NCBI GenBank assembly: GCA_027604505.1
Contig: JADIIX010000017.1
Coordinates: forward strand, 1-64,000
DNA from: Gonapodya sp. JEL0774
Taxonomy: Eukaryota; Monoblepharomycota; Monoblepharidomycetes; Monoblepharidales; Gonapodyaceae
DNA length: 64,000 nucleotides
Reading direction: 5' to 3'
The position numbers and the translations under genes were made by a program. The notes under the pieces are model-generated. The model searched no databases and was not told the origin of the DNA. It saw nothing but the letters and a program-made list of their open reading frames with translations. Below are positions 25,227 through 37,744 of this stretch, one piece after another; within the stretch, counting starts at the first letter, position 1, and each line of letters begins with the position of its first letter.

Positions 25227-28200
25227 ATGCCTTTTACGCGACCGCTCGGAGGAGAATCAACTCGCATTTCTAAACTATCGCCTGCTCGAACTCGTGAGAC
25301 AACGGCAGAGCAAGACCGCTTGCCCGGGTCATTCCCCTCGTTACCCCTGAATGACTCCACTCCCCCAACCGAACCTCAACCCATCGGAAACAGTGCATCA
25401 ATTCAACACCTAGCTCCTACTAGTCCTGATTTTGCCATTCCTGACTGGGATTCCATTGTTAATTCGTCCGCGGTTTCAGCGGACGTTCATTCGGATCGTC
25501 ACCCACAACTGCTTATATTCCCAAGCGACACCATTCGCGTGTCACAAGTACCACGGAAACTAAGAACTACTCGCTCAACCGTCCCAGACGAACTTGCTCG
25601 CTCTCCGCAACTTCCCGTGCACCTGAAAAGTCTGGTCGATTTCTACTCTTCCGAATCTTGGACTGTTCTCTCTCGTCAATGCCACCACCACTCAGAGTAC
25701 CCTGCTATTAACGTTGATGATGAGGGCGTAAGAACATTACCGGACATTGTCTACGACCAGGACGAGGATGTTGTGGATGAAGTCGACGGTATTGGCGACG
25801 AGCGAGGTCGGGACTTCGCTCTCGTATTTCAAAACATTATCGGCACAGGAGGAAACGCGCACGGACTAGGGAACAGTGCCACCAATCACAAAGATGGGAG
25901 TCCAGGAAGTACCCTGACGACCGACAGCGCGACGGGTTTCGTCGCACGTAAGAGCTCCATTCGTTCTTCTTCAGCCTCAATGGACATTGACAAGGCAGAC
26001 TCAATACCAAAGTTTCTCGAGTACAAACCGGGGATCACGGACTCCGAAGCGGAAGTAGCGAGAGTGAGTTCTCACCAGCATGTGCCAATGAAACCCTGTC
26101 AAGAACAAAATGAAAAGCTGATTCGCCTTCCAAGCAAAATAATCGTCACGATCTGTTTAATCTTTTTCTTGACACTGAGTCTCCCAAGTTCAGTGGGAGG
26201 CGTGAAAAGGAGAGCATCGAGCCATACGAAGAAACCTGGTCAGTCTGATCCCACCATGTCAACTCCACGAATCCAAACTTTAACCCAATGAATGCAATTT
26301 CTGAATTCAAGGGGATTTCGTTTCATTGTCGAGTCTCTCTCACTCACGCTCACTCAGGAACCTCTGGAGAACATTTATGTCACCATAGCGGCCTACGACT
26401 GCGCCTCTCGTGCACGCTTGAGCGAAGATTTTACTATCATAATTGAACCTAGCAGTAGCCCTTCTGCTGGGTCCTCGCCTGGCTCACCCTCTTCTGCCTC
26501 GGAACGCGTCCGCACCCGGAAAGCGCTCCTGAGTATTTCCGACCCCGGCCCATCGGTGTATCTCCTGGTTCGCTTAGAAAAGACCTTGGAAGGAGATATG
26601 GTCGCCTGTGGCGAGAGACTTGGGCGCCCACTCAAGGCCAGCGAAGTGCAAGCCAGTCGCGAGTCAGTTGCTCGACTTGGAGGGTACAGACAACCCGTCG
26701 GATGGTGTGCGGTACAACTTTTCGACGACCAAAGAAGGCTAATGGGGTCCTCAATCAGTGCGGACACTCTCGAAACGAACCAGATTTACGTCCACTCCGC
26801 CGACAAACTAGCGGACGAGGATCTATGTGCACTGGCGCTCGGGGCATCCGGATCGAGACCTAGCGCGGGCACGGGTACCGTATTCCCGCCGCTGAAAAGA
26901 CTGAAGCAGCTGGCTGGGCGCTTTTCTGTTCGCGTTACCGAGGTGCTGGAGCGTCCGGGGTCACAGGTATCCAATTGCATGACCCCGTCCTTGGTCCCAA
27001 TCCGACCGTTTGTGATCGACCCGGACGTGCCAGTTGTGAGAGAGCTCCAGGAATTTCCACTGCAAGGTGTGGTGGCTGTGAGCCCCCACCTCGGATATGT
27101 GAACAATCTGTAAGTCGTATCTTTCTAATTTCGAGAGGATCCGTTGCCTCACTTTGTGTATAATGAGGTTAACTCTTTGCAATGAACTTAACTCTTGATC
27201 AAATTTGTTTAGGTATGTCTATCCCGTCTCTGTTGATCTTCGGAAAGCTGGCTGGTTGGGGTTTCGAGCTCGGAACATTGTGTGCAAGATGCAATTGATG
27301 GACGGCGACGGACAAGTGGTGAAAGTGAGCACTCAAAATGGTGATCACAGTGTGCACACTCAGACACGGTCATCATCTTGTGTTTTCGTAGGGTCGCATA
27401 TTCTCACCCGCCACTTCAAGCCAAGCCTTTTCCGACGCTGCATCAACCCCTGTTCTCTACCACTCCCAGACACCCACATTCTATACCGAACTCAAGATGG
27501 CATTGCCCGCCAAATTGACTCCAGACTACCACATTCTCTTCTCCTTCAGCCACGTTGCTTGTAAGTCCACTCTTGCGGCTGGCCAGCAGAAGGAGCACGA
27601 AATCGGCAAGGCTTTCTTACCTCTGTTCGACAAAGAGGGATACAGTTTGTTGAAGAACGCAGTTCATCATCTGAAAGTTGCTCGGCAGCTGGGGCCGAGG
27701 TATTGGAAGGAGCCTCTAGGAACAACTGTAAGTTCCATCACTTCTCTCCGTCTTGGTTGTTTGACGTGCAAGCCTGAAAACTCTGACTTCTGCTTTACAA
27801 ACAGTGGCTGGATCAGAGTGTTCCATTATTTGCTGTTCGGACGAAATCCATATCCTCTGTTTACTCCCAGGATACAGCGGTGACACAATTTTTCCGTGAA
27901 ATTGATAAACCGTCTGCGGAGATGGATCCCAAGGTCAGTGGGGCTTTGAGCATCGTCTTTTTCGACTTAGTAACCAAGGAGGCTCCGTTAGTTAATACGG
28001 AACCTCTCTTCCGCAAATCCTGGCGCATTAATTGAGTTCTGTTCCATTCTCCTGGATGAACTTCTGGCTCTCGTATGCGGACCAAGTACTGACGACTCTC
28101 GCAAATCTGCTTTTGAGGCGCTCAACGAGGTAGTTATGAGGTGAAGATCACAGATTGGCTGATTCGGCCTGCAGTGCATCTGATGTTTTCTTTTGACAGA

Positions 28201-31200
28201 GTGGACAGGGAGGCAGATCTTTTAAAGAGAGTCTCGGCCGCGAAAGTGTACATCAAATATCGCTTCAAAACTCGGGAGAGCTGGGGATCTCCCGCGTACG
28301 AAAGGATTTTGGCTGCGTGGATAGACTTTCTGGATAAACCTGTGAGTGAATGTTCGTTGATGCTGTCGTTTGCATGTCTTAAGCTGTGAATAATCACTAT
28401 GCGCAGGAGCCACAGAAGACTAGTAGCTCCTTTCTTTTCGATATCATTGTCAAGTCTCTCGTTTCGTGCAATCAAGTCTCAGGCGCTCAACCCAGTGGAA
28501 GGCGGGAAGTTCGGGAGCTTAAAACTCTTGTTGAGCTGCTAGCCAGAGAAATACGCCGATTGGGAGTAACGCAACTGACCAATAGTAAGGAACTCAACAC
28601 AAATCTTGCCGTGTTCACATTGGATTGCTTCTCGCTCATTTCAAAACGTGCTGCGTTTGAACTTGTTCGTATTGGTCGATTCAATTGTAAATGTCACACC
28701 AATGAACTCGATTGTGCCCGCAGGCTCAAATATACCTGTCGGCCTTCGATGAGGATGATTCGGTAACGCTTTTGGAGCTGAAGTTCGAGTATCTAAGAAT
28801 ACTATGTGGATACGAGGTGAGTTCACCATTGCTAATGAAATTACTACGTGCATGTAACCTCATCAGAAGGGACGGTCGCAAAACCAATCTAGAATTTTGT
28901 TCCACTCAATTTGCCACTTGCGAAGTATTTTTCGGGCACAATTGAACGGGTGTCGTCTCTTTTCAAGGACTTCTACCGGCGGCACTATCTTGTTGGTCTA
29001 TTGATTGACCAAATCGATCGGGCACTCTCTCATTCCTCCGTACACATCCGCTGTCTAGCTCTCGCGACTCTTAAGAATACTCTAATGAAACTCGCTCACG
29101 ACAGCCGATATCAATCCAAAGAATGTCGACTCCGCATCGCGACAATGTTTTTCCCATTCCTGCTGATCGTGTGCGACTGGCTGACGGAGATTCGCGGAAA
29201 GTCACACAACAGTATGCCCGACATTTCGAAGCGTGAATCACAGCTCATAAGCATTTGCTTCATGTGGATTCTTCGCAATTCACACCGCAATCTTTTGGTG
29301 CAGTGGACCAAGTTAGACACAGCATCTCGATATTCATCCCTTTTGGATACGCTGAAGTACAGCATGGATGCCTTCAAGTTCGATTTTGAAGCTGAGACTC
29401 CAGTCAAAGAACTGCAGCAAGTAGTTGATGAGCCATCAGCACCACGAAATCGAAAAGGAACAAGAAGAATATATATGACGCCCCGCAAAGGAGCAAGCGG
29501 AATAACTTCTGATACTGCGAAGGTTCGTGAGTTTGTGGTGTTTAGTTGTGATACTATTTGGGTTTGAAACTAGATCCATTCAATAGCGACTGCTAGAGGA
29601 CAAATATAGAGCACTTGCTTCGAATCCGATGGGAACAACTCGACAATCCGTTGCTCAGCGACCTGGTAGTGAGTGTCAGTTGTTTTAAATGACACGAGCT
29701 GCGACCGCACTCATTCGGAGTCTCTGCCCAGTGTTTGTTGACACCACTAGAAAATCATTCTCGATGGTTGAAGAAAGCCCAAGCGCAGTTTCGCCGGCAC
29801 CAGTGGATGCTGATGTGGTGAAAAAGAAACTTCTTGGCCACTTATGTTCAGAGACAGCACTTATAGCCCTTGACACTGTTGAAATTCTGGTGAAGGAAAT
29901 TGATCAAAGAGACGAGCTCGCAGACAAGCAACTTCTGAGGCTGTTTGATGTTTTGATGTTCATCGCGACAGGGCGGCAGTCACTGGAGGTTAGTAATTGC
30001 CTGTTATTGAATGCACCTGTCTGGATTGGATTTTTTTTGGGGGGGGGGTCATAGGCGATGCTACATTTGTTGGTGTCATTGAAGTGCTTTGTGTACAAGG
30101 TGAGCCGTGACAGTATACTACTGATACCAAAATGAACATCAAAACGTACCCGGGCGGTTTCAGTTCCGTCCCAAAATATTCAAAGGAACAACAACATTCT
30201 GTGCGGAAATTTGCAAAGCCATTGTCCTAAATGCGTGCTCTTCGCTGGAAGAAATCCGACACCACTGGTGGGTGTCACCTCCCCACCCCCAACCACATTA
30301 GGAGACACGATAACCCCCGTTTTGTAAAGCGCCGGCTTATTTTACTTGTGCATGAAAAAGAACTGGGAAGAATCCGTTGGGAACTTCACGAAAGTTTGTT
30401 CACTGAGAATTCGCGATGGGTTCTTTCACTCATTACCAACCACCACAGGTTCGCATCCAAATCATGGTTTCTTTGAGTGCTTTAAGTATCACCAACACAA
30501 AGCAAAAAAATCTTAAAAGCTGTTTATCGGTTACGAAGGCTTTTGCTGGCAAAGACAATAACAACCCCCCTCGGGCGCTTCTCAGGAAGGTATGACGAAA
30601 TCATGTGGTGGTGACCTTGTTAACTACACGTTGACCTTTCAAACGTAATAGGTGGATGAATTCTGTGATCTGTTGAACGAGATCGGCAAGGATAGCGTCC
30701 ATATGAGCAAGTACAGGCATGATAGTGAAATGTGGGTATGAGCTCTGACTCAACAAGATGAGAGGATATGAATGTTTTCTTTTCAGGCTAGGGGATATAC
30801 TTTATCGTATTGCAAAAGGATATATTACGAGCCCCGATCTGCGTCTGGCCTACTTGGGAAAGCTCGGGGATGTTCATATAGAAGTGCGCGAGTTTGTGTT
30901 TTGAATCCACCAAAAGACACACACCATTACACCAATTTTTAGGCAAGTGCCCATTCAGAAGCCGCTCTCTGTCGCCTCCATCAGGCAAAGCTCGTTGCAG
31001 AGTTTTTGTTATATAAGAACACACTGACGTACACTGACGTAGTCCTTTCAGTTGTGTGGAACTCTTGCTCGCCAACGCTGAACGAAAAAGAAATCGCAGA
31101 AGAGGGATGCTTGGTACGTTACGTAGATTCTCAAGGTCCTCCACGAATATTGCTTAACGTGGATGTAATCTCGCCAGAAGGAAGACGGAGTATGCCAAGG

Positions 31201-32751
31201 ACCCGAATTCACAACCGCTGGTCTCGTTGGTCTCTTAGAGCAGAGCTTGGATCACTACAGGGACGCAAAGATGTATGAAAACGTCAATGCGGTGGCCAAA
31301 GTGCTGATGCCTATATACGAGAAGGAGTCCTTGTATGAAAACTTGGCTGTGACACATAAGATGGTAGGACAATGTTTTGAAGAATTGAATCGACTCGTAA
31401 GTAGTCTCAGAGATAGCTCTGTTTGTGGTCTCATCGAGTTATATCAATTCCTTGGGCTGGCAGACAAAAAGTGGGAAGCGTCTCTCTGCAACATATTTTC
31501 GTGTCGCATTTTTCGGGAAGAAATTTGGAGATCTTGATGGCCTGGAGTTCATATACAAGGAAAAGCCAGCAACATCTTTGGCCGAGATTGCTGCTCGTTT
31601 CACAGATGGGTACTCAAAAGGTGATCGGTGTTTCCATTCCCTCAACGAATGTGGAAATTAAATAATCATCTGTACAAAGAATTTGGAAGCGACTTTATTC
31701 TGATTCAGGATTCTGCTCCAGTGGATCGCTCTAAACTTGATCTCCTGAAGGTACGATATGCATACGGATTTCCTCCTTCGTCACGAGAATGATATCAATC
31801 GCAATTGAGGATAGGCTCACGTGCAAGTCACTCACGTTGATCCGTACATTGACCAACGCGAGAATGATGAGCGAGATGCGACGTTCCTTGGGACGTCACG
31901 ACTCTGTCGATTTGTTTATGAGACCCCCTATACCATGAGCGGGAAAGCTCACGGCACTGTGGAGCAACAGCACAAACGGAAGACCATTCTCACAGCCGAA
32001 AGCTCGTTTCCCCACCTGAAGAAACGACTGATGGTAGCCGATCGTCGGGAGATCGATATGTCCCCAATTGAGGTGTCGATTGAGGCAATCAAAAATCGGA
32101 ACTTGCAATTGAAAACCACCGTTGAGGCGAATCCCCCAAATGCAAAAAATTTGCAGATAGTTCTTCAAGGAAGTGTGCGACTGCAAGTTAATGCGGGTCC
32201 TCTTGAGATTGCCAGGGTGTTTTTGGCGGACGCAAACATAGGCAACTTCCTAGACACCCAAGTTCAGGAGCTGAAACTCGGTGAGACGTTTGATATTAAT
32301 GTCAAGTGATCCTGCTGATAACCTTCGTTATCATTGATACTTTAGCTTTCCAAGAGTTCGTAAATCTATGTCAGAGATCGCTGGAGTTAAACAAGGAGGT
32401 GAGAGCCTGGATTCTCCACTGAGATTTATAACGAGTTGAAGAATTTCACGTGGAAGTTAATTGCAAGCGATCAAGTGGAGTATCACGAAGATCTCATGGA
32501 AGGGTATCGGGAATTGCGCAAATCTCTCCTTCCTGTACGTTTCGTCTCGCGATGCTGTAACCGACAAATTTTGATCAACGTGTCCATAGCTCCTGCGACC
32601 GGACCGAAGAGGTGCTGAAAGACTCGTTCAGACTTCACTCGCAGTGAAAGGACGGGATTTGAGGACGATTTCTGACAGTATTTTGAGCTTTGTCGTTGGA
32701 CCGCAGGCATCAGGCGCCTCTCCTTTGGTACTGGAGTTCTTGAGATCTTGA
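25227..32751 (+). CDS. DOCK-family Rho GTPase guanine nucleotide exchange factor (zizimin-like)
   Basis: This is the largest gene in the window, about 7.5 kb with roughly 20 introns and an estimated 2,000 residues. DOCK proteins activate Rac/Cdc42 through a DHR2 domain and bind phosphoinositides through a C2-like DHR1. The N-terminus (ATG 25227) is Ser/Thr-rich, with a conserved-looking DFYSSESWTVLSRQ. A second long exon (to 27111) ends HLGYVNNL and is followed by YVYPVSVDLRKAG and ARNIVCKMQL (DHR1). Further exons encode FYTELKMALPAKLTPDYHILF (quoted in part), LIDQIDRALSHSSVHIR and an armadillo-like middle. DHR2 is clear: LFYLCMKKNWEESVGNFTK, FFGKKFGDLDGLEFIYKE, RFVYETPYTMSGKAHGT, EQQHKRKTILT, IEAIKNRNLQLKT, LQGSVRLQVNAGP. 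The TPYTMSGK...EQ.KRKTIL form is closest to the DOCK-C/D (zizimin) branch. The stop is at 32751, after LVLEFLRS. Confidence 0.88.
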
Positions 32752-33117
32752 ATGCGAGTACTTACGCAACGAGTGCTTTCCAAGCGAGCCTCAATGAGGT
32801 GATGAAACGTACGAGAAGGCGATAGCATGGCAAGGGGATGGTTCATTGGATCTGTTGCGGTTTTGATTGTACTGTTTTATTTTGCCCGAGGATGGACATA
32901 GTGGGTGGGCTAATTCCTTGGAGTGCTGCCTCATATTCATACAATAAGATTAAGCTTAATAAGATAGCTCGCCAACTTGAATTTCATACTAGCCAGCAAT
33001 AAAGCGAGTGGGAGCTGCCAATATTATGCCGCTTGGTGCTTGTGTGCAAAATGAAAGGTTGAGAAGCACAAGGAAGCTATCCACGCAATCAACTCAACTT
33101 CAACTAACTTGGAACCA
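32752..33117. other. Intergenic region DOCK / SGT2
   Basis: A 366 bp gap between two + strand genes; it is AT-rich toward the right side (ataagattaagcttaataag). No coding potential is seen. It should contain the DOCK 3' UTR and the SGT2 promoter. Confidence 0.5.
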
Positions 33118-34591
33118 ATGGCAACCGAAAAGCGAAAACGTCTGTTGTTTGCGATCATGGAGTTCTTACAGGATTGTAAGGAAACCGTTGACGCAGATGA
33201 GAAAAAGGAATCGATTGACATTGCCCTTCAGTGTGAGCATCTTCGCGAATATCCTCTCCATGCTGATGAATTCCTCAAGCTCTCCTCGATGTATTTGCAG
33301 GTATCTCTGACTCTTTCTCTCTCGATTTGACTGATGTGGCCCAGCAGACTCTCTACTCAATAAAACCTCTCAATCTACTCTCCATCTTCGACGTGTACCT
33401 CAAAACACTGGCTGCGAAGCAGGTGAGTCTATTGCAAATCGATTTGACAAATTTCCACGCTTGCGGAGTACTGTGGTACAGTAATGAATATGGGTCGTTG
33501 TTTCAGGCTCCAAAAGCGCCCCCTCCTCAAGCAGTTCCTCAAGATGGCCAACCTTCGATCTCTACAGCAGTCCCAAGTGCAAAGCCTCCGGTAGCGGAAC
33601 CCGTTGTGACTGAGCCTGTTGAACCAACCGCTGAGGACAGGAAGAAAGCTGAGGCGAAGAAGACCGAAGGCAACAAAAGAATGGCAGAGAAACAATTTGA
33701 TCAAGCTATCAAGTTTTATACGGAAGCAATCGAGTTGGATCCGGTTAACGCCATTTACTACTCCAATCGGTGAGAGGGGTGATGTTTCCGGAGTGTGAAA
33801 GTAAGCAAGTTGAGCACTTGCGAATCTTCAGCGCTGCTGCCTACAGTCAGAAGGGTGACCCGCAAAGTGCCATCGTGGATGCCAAAGCAGCCGTCAAAAT
33901 CGACCCAACTTACTCTAAAGCGTATGGTCGCTTGGGGTAAGGAGACGTGATGATGTTACAATCATATAAAGTTACCAAAATCGTTTTCGGTTTAGTCTCG
34001 CCCACTACACGCTTGGGAATTTTTCCGAAGCGGTCCGGGCGTACGAGGATGCCCTGCAACTAGAGCCGGGTAACACCAATTGGCGTCAGCAGCTTCAAAC
34101 AAGCCAAGAAAAGCTTGCTCAAGGAGCATCTCCAAGAAGCGCACCCGCTGGTGGCGCAAGTGCGAATCCTTTGGCAGGATTGGCCGGAATGCCCGGAATG
34201 CCCGGTATGGGGGGTCCAGGAGGTCTGGATTTCAATTCGTAAGTTCTACTACTCAAATCCAACAAGCCACTCAGCACCAAATACTGAATAAATCTACTTC
34301 TCACGGCTCTCTTTTTAGAATCATGAGTAACCCAAGTACGTGCTTCGAGCAAGTTTGATGGTTCACAACAGATTTACGGTATCTGTGCAACCTTTTCAAC
34401 ATCCTCAGTGTTCCAGCAGATGGCACAGCAGTTGATGAGCGATCCTCAAGCTTTGCAGAACTTGATGAGCAATGTAAGCTCCTTTAGTCCAATTTGGAAC
34501 GATCGATCAGTGTATCTGATTTGTGCTCAATTTTCAGCCAATGGTGCAAAATATGATGGGCGGCATGGGTGGTGCAGGAGGAAGGCCATGA
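33118..34591 (+). CDS. SGT2: Small glutamine-rich TPR co-chaperone SGT2/SGTA
   Basis: Sgt2 captures tail-anchored membrane proteins and hands them to the GET pathway, bridging Hsp70/Hsp90. The ATG at 33118 gives MATEKRKRLLFAIMEFLQDC, the N-terminal dimerisation domain that binds Get5/Ubl4A. After introns, a Pro-rich linker (APKAPPPQAVPQ) precedes three TPR repeats: AEAKKTEGNKRMAEKQFDQA with IKFYTEAIELDPVN, AAYSQKGDPQSAIVDAKAAV, and AHYTLGNFSEAVRAYEDALQ. The tail has the Met/Gly-rich stretch GMPGMPGMGGPGG and the QLMSDPQALQNLMSNP block that binds hydrophobic clients. The protein ends GGMGGAGGRP. The domain order is complete. Six or so short introns lie in the gene, several splitting the C-terminal Met/Gln-rich region into tiny exons. 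Confidence 0.95.
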
Positions 34592-34740
34592 TTCTACCTG
34601 TACAGTTGCAATAGAAACGGAATTTACATAATTTGAGGGATTCATGAGGATTGGATAGGTTCATGAGAAGATCACTTTTGCATTATTGAATTACAACAGA
34701 CCCAAGATTTATCGCAAATGATAATATTAATCTCCGTTTC

Positions 34741-37618
34741 TTAATCGTCAGATGAGAAAGATCGATTTGCTCGAATTCCTAACTTCGATTTTCCCCGTTC
34801 CTTATCAACACGCTTGCGTTTCTCACCGATCATAGGTGAAACAGGCTCCGTCAGCTTCTGAATTGAAGGCTTGATTACAATGGGTGCGAAATGCTTGATT
34901 GGGAGCGCCTTCGGATTCGCAAGTTCCCGAAGCCTGCGAGTTTCTAACTTCTGGGCCATCTGTTGAATCATTTCAATCAGACATGAAAACTCGAGAAAAG
35001 TTCACTCCACATACTTCTTGCTCCTTCTCAGCTTGCTCCCTCCTCCTCTTCTCCTCTTGCTCCTTCGCCCTAATCTCCTCGTCAAATTCTTTTCGCTCCT
35101 CCGCCCTGATCTCAGTGAATAACGTCAGATCGTCCGCCACGGTCAGAGGTTTAGTAGACTTTTTCGGCACAAAAGGAGCGGAGTCTTGAAGTGGGTGTGC
35201 ACGGAAATTGGCTGCGTTCTCCTTTTCATGTTGCTCAAGTTCGATCTGATGCTGAAACCGTGTCTGGTAAACTTGGCCGCGTTGGTCAACACGGAGGGGG
35301 AAAGGCTCAGGCTTCGTAGCAGGCTTGATTGGGACATCGGGGAGTGCCTGGGATGTAAAACGAGCTTAATTGGACTTGCCACCCAGTCACAAATTCCCAA
35401 TCGCACTTACGTCAGGTTCATCATCTGGAAGGGGCCTCGCCTTGAATTGTCGAGCTTTCTTCTCTTCCTCTTGCATTTTTTTCACATTCTCCTCGTGTTC
35501 CTTCCTTTTCCTCTCGGTAATAAAGTCCCCTGGAAGCTGGATGGGTTGAGGGAGTACCACCCGGTGTTCTAGAACGGGTTGGAAATCAGGTTTACTCAAA
35601 TCTGGGACAGGGTTGGCTTTGACGACACGGATCGGAGAAGTTTCACGAGGTGGTGGAGGCCTTGGTTTGTGGATTGCAGGAGATTCGGGCACCGTAAGCG
35701 AGGGAGGGGGCTTCTTGGGTACACCCAATGGTTCGGTAGCTTCTAAGATCTGATGGTTGAATTTGATAACATCGACTGAGCTCTGTGGACTTAAGTCTTT
35801 CAATTCTGTCGGTTGGCAGAGACTTCACCTTCTTGTTGAGAGGTTTTGCCCTAAAATCAGGTTGGAGCGCTGAGAGTTCACGTTCCTCCATTGTTGGAAT
35901 GCTGTACGCAATACGCAAATATAAACTGCTTACAAATCGTGTGCCTGGAAAGAGTTGACTTAATCTCACCGTGTCGCGGGCTTCGGCCTCATTTTGGTCC
36001 TTAGGAATGGTGACTTGGGCTGTGTTAATTTGAGAGGGGAATTCCTCAAGTTCTGAATGTGCGCCTACCAAGTGCACCAATCAGATGAATGAACCATGAG
36101 CACAAGAATGTTCTTCACACCCACAGCTGGCTTCGCCTTGAATCTATCTGGAACCATCGTCTCAAAGGTTTTGACCCTGACAGCCAGCGGCACAAACGGT
36201 GACCGTGCAGCATCAGCCTGACTAATCGACCGATTCGCTGCGGTGTGGGTACTATGGAAGGTAAATGGCTTCGGAACGGTCGGCTCTGGGTGCTGGGAAC
36301 GGGTTTTGGGCTTGGCAGTGATAGCCGCCACATGGGTAGCAGCAATAGTCGCCTTTTTGGTGGCCGTGATCTTCTTCTGCATTTTCTTCTGTGGTGTGAT
36401 TCAGTGAGCACGCACACAGTGATTGCAGTGTGCAAAATCACACCAACCTGGACCCCCCCTCCGAGTTTCCTCGGAGCAGAAACACCCCGTTCCCTCAACT
36501 TCATCGGGTGGGACCTCTCGTCGGTTGCAAAGTGAAACTCTCGTGGGACAGTCAAAGGTTTTGTAGATCTTATAGGGACAGTGAGGGGTAGGAACGGATC
36601 CACGTGCTTCACGACAGGCAGTCGATTGTCAGTAGGATGCACATAAGGATGCGCTGTTAATGAGTGAGACGGTTGCCTTTTCTTGGAGGTAGCCTCAATG
36701 ACCGGGAAGTCTTCCGTTCGCAACAGAGCTGACTTGGGTGCAGGTTCTGGGGTGACCAAGCTCGATTTTGGTTGAGAAGATATAGGAAGAGGGGTAGAAG
36801 GAGCCGATTCGACGGTTTGCGCGCTGGGTTTTAAGATGCGCCCAGCGGAACCCTGCAGCCTCCTGCTGTGTCGGGTTTCACGCTTCGCCGGGCTCCGGAG
36901 GGGGGAATTGGTTAAAGCGACGAAAAAATTCGCTCTGAATACATTCAGAGATAGAATGAGTGTGACGGAAGGTTTCACATGAGAATAGATTCAGAGATAG
37001 AATGAGTGTGATGGGAGGTTTCAGGTGATGGATTCCTTGAGGCGAACTCACCCGTTCGCGTTGAAGACTCCGTCGGAAGCTTGCAAGTGGGAGGGGTGAG
37101 CAGGCGACGGGTGCTTTTCATCTAGGTTCATAATTGATAACAATAGAGAATTTCAAGAAGACATGAGGAGAAGCTCAAGGAGTCTCGGGATGTGGAGCAG
37201 CGGCAAGCTGGTAGCGAAACTCACCGAACCAACTGTCAATCTTCGGATCCTCTTTTCCGTCCACAAAATCGAAGTATTTTGGTGCGCTAAACTCGTATCG
37301 GGAATCGACAGCCCCGACGGCCGTGGAATCTCTCTTTGCCGGCGGGCCATCGATACTAGCGGATTGCGAGCGGCTGCTGGCGGATCCCTCTCTGCGGAAG
37401 GATGAAGCAGCATGATGCTTCTTGCTGACATTAGATTGCGACCAATCGTCTGCTGCTCCGTCCATGCCATTGGAATTGGGTAGCCTCCGCCGGGAGCGCC
37501 CCAGGATCCATCTCCGATTCGACGACTGCGCCAGTGCGCTTCCACCAGATTCCACCGTACTGTTTTCCTCCCGTGTTTTACTGCTGCTCCTCGTAGTTTC
37601 TCGTCGCGATGTCGACAT
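34741..37618 (-). CDS. TPX2: TPX2 spindle assembly factor
   Basis: TPX2 activates Aurora A and nucleates spindle microtubules. The N-terminal exon (ATG 37618, MSTSRRETTR; an in-frame ATG at 37695 is possible) encodes about 100 Ser/Arg-rich residues, then YEFSAPKYFDFVDGKED and KIDSWF. A gtgagt intron joins WF to DEKHPSPAHPSHLQASDG, and another joins NANG to ANFFVALTNSPLRS. This matches the animal start YSYDAPSDFINF...NIDSWFEEK. Later exons hold KPLTVPREFHFATDERS (a TPX2 repeat), KPFTFHSTHTAANRS, PDFRAKPLNKKV, PIRVVKANPVPDLSKPDF and NAANFRAHPLQDSAPFVPK. They end in a coiled coil (EEIRAKEQEEKRRREQAEK) and a terminal PxxP-type tail to the stop at 34741. The repeated F.A.PL and P..P.KP..L patterns are typical. 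It is head to head with a small gene, 126 bp away. Confidence 0.85.
36943..37034. repeat. Tandem duplication of a 46 bp unit inside a TPX2 intron
   Basis: Copy one (36943-36988) and copy two (36989 to about 37034) both begin attcagagatagaatgagtg and differ at a few positions (gacggaagg versus gatgggagg) before diverging toward the end. The repeat lies wholly in an intron of TPX2, next to its 3' acceptor. Confidence 0.85.
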
Positions 37619-37744
37619 TTGCGAGTAAATTGGTTTGACTTCGGACAAGTGTTTCAGTGGGTGGGTGCTCGGACCACCCGCCAACACAGTCATCCCTTCA
37701 TTCAGTAAGCAAAAACTGTCGCCGCCTCCACACTTTCTACAATT
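37619..37744. promoter_or_regulatory. Shared head-to-head promoter gap (TPX2 / small unknown gene)
   Basis: About 126 bp separate the chosen TPX2 start from the + strand ATG at 37745. If TPX2 starts at 37695 instead, the gap shrinks to about 50 bp. Promoter role is inferred from arrangement. Confidence 0.35.

Noticed and set aside
36115-37131. Separate TPX2 start at ATG 37131 (MNLDEKHPSPAH)
   Set aside because: The acceptor gaacctag inside that frame joins perfectly to the upstream exon ending KIDSWF, giving SWFDEK as in animal TPX2, so this ATG is most likely intronic.
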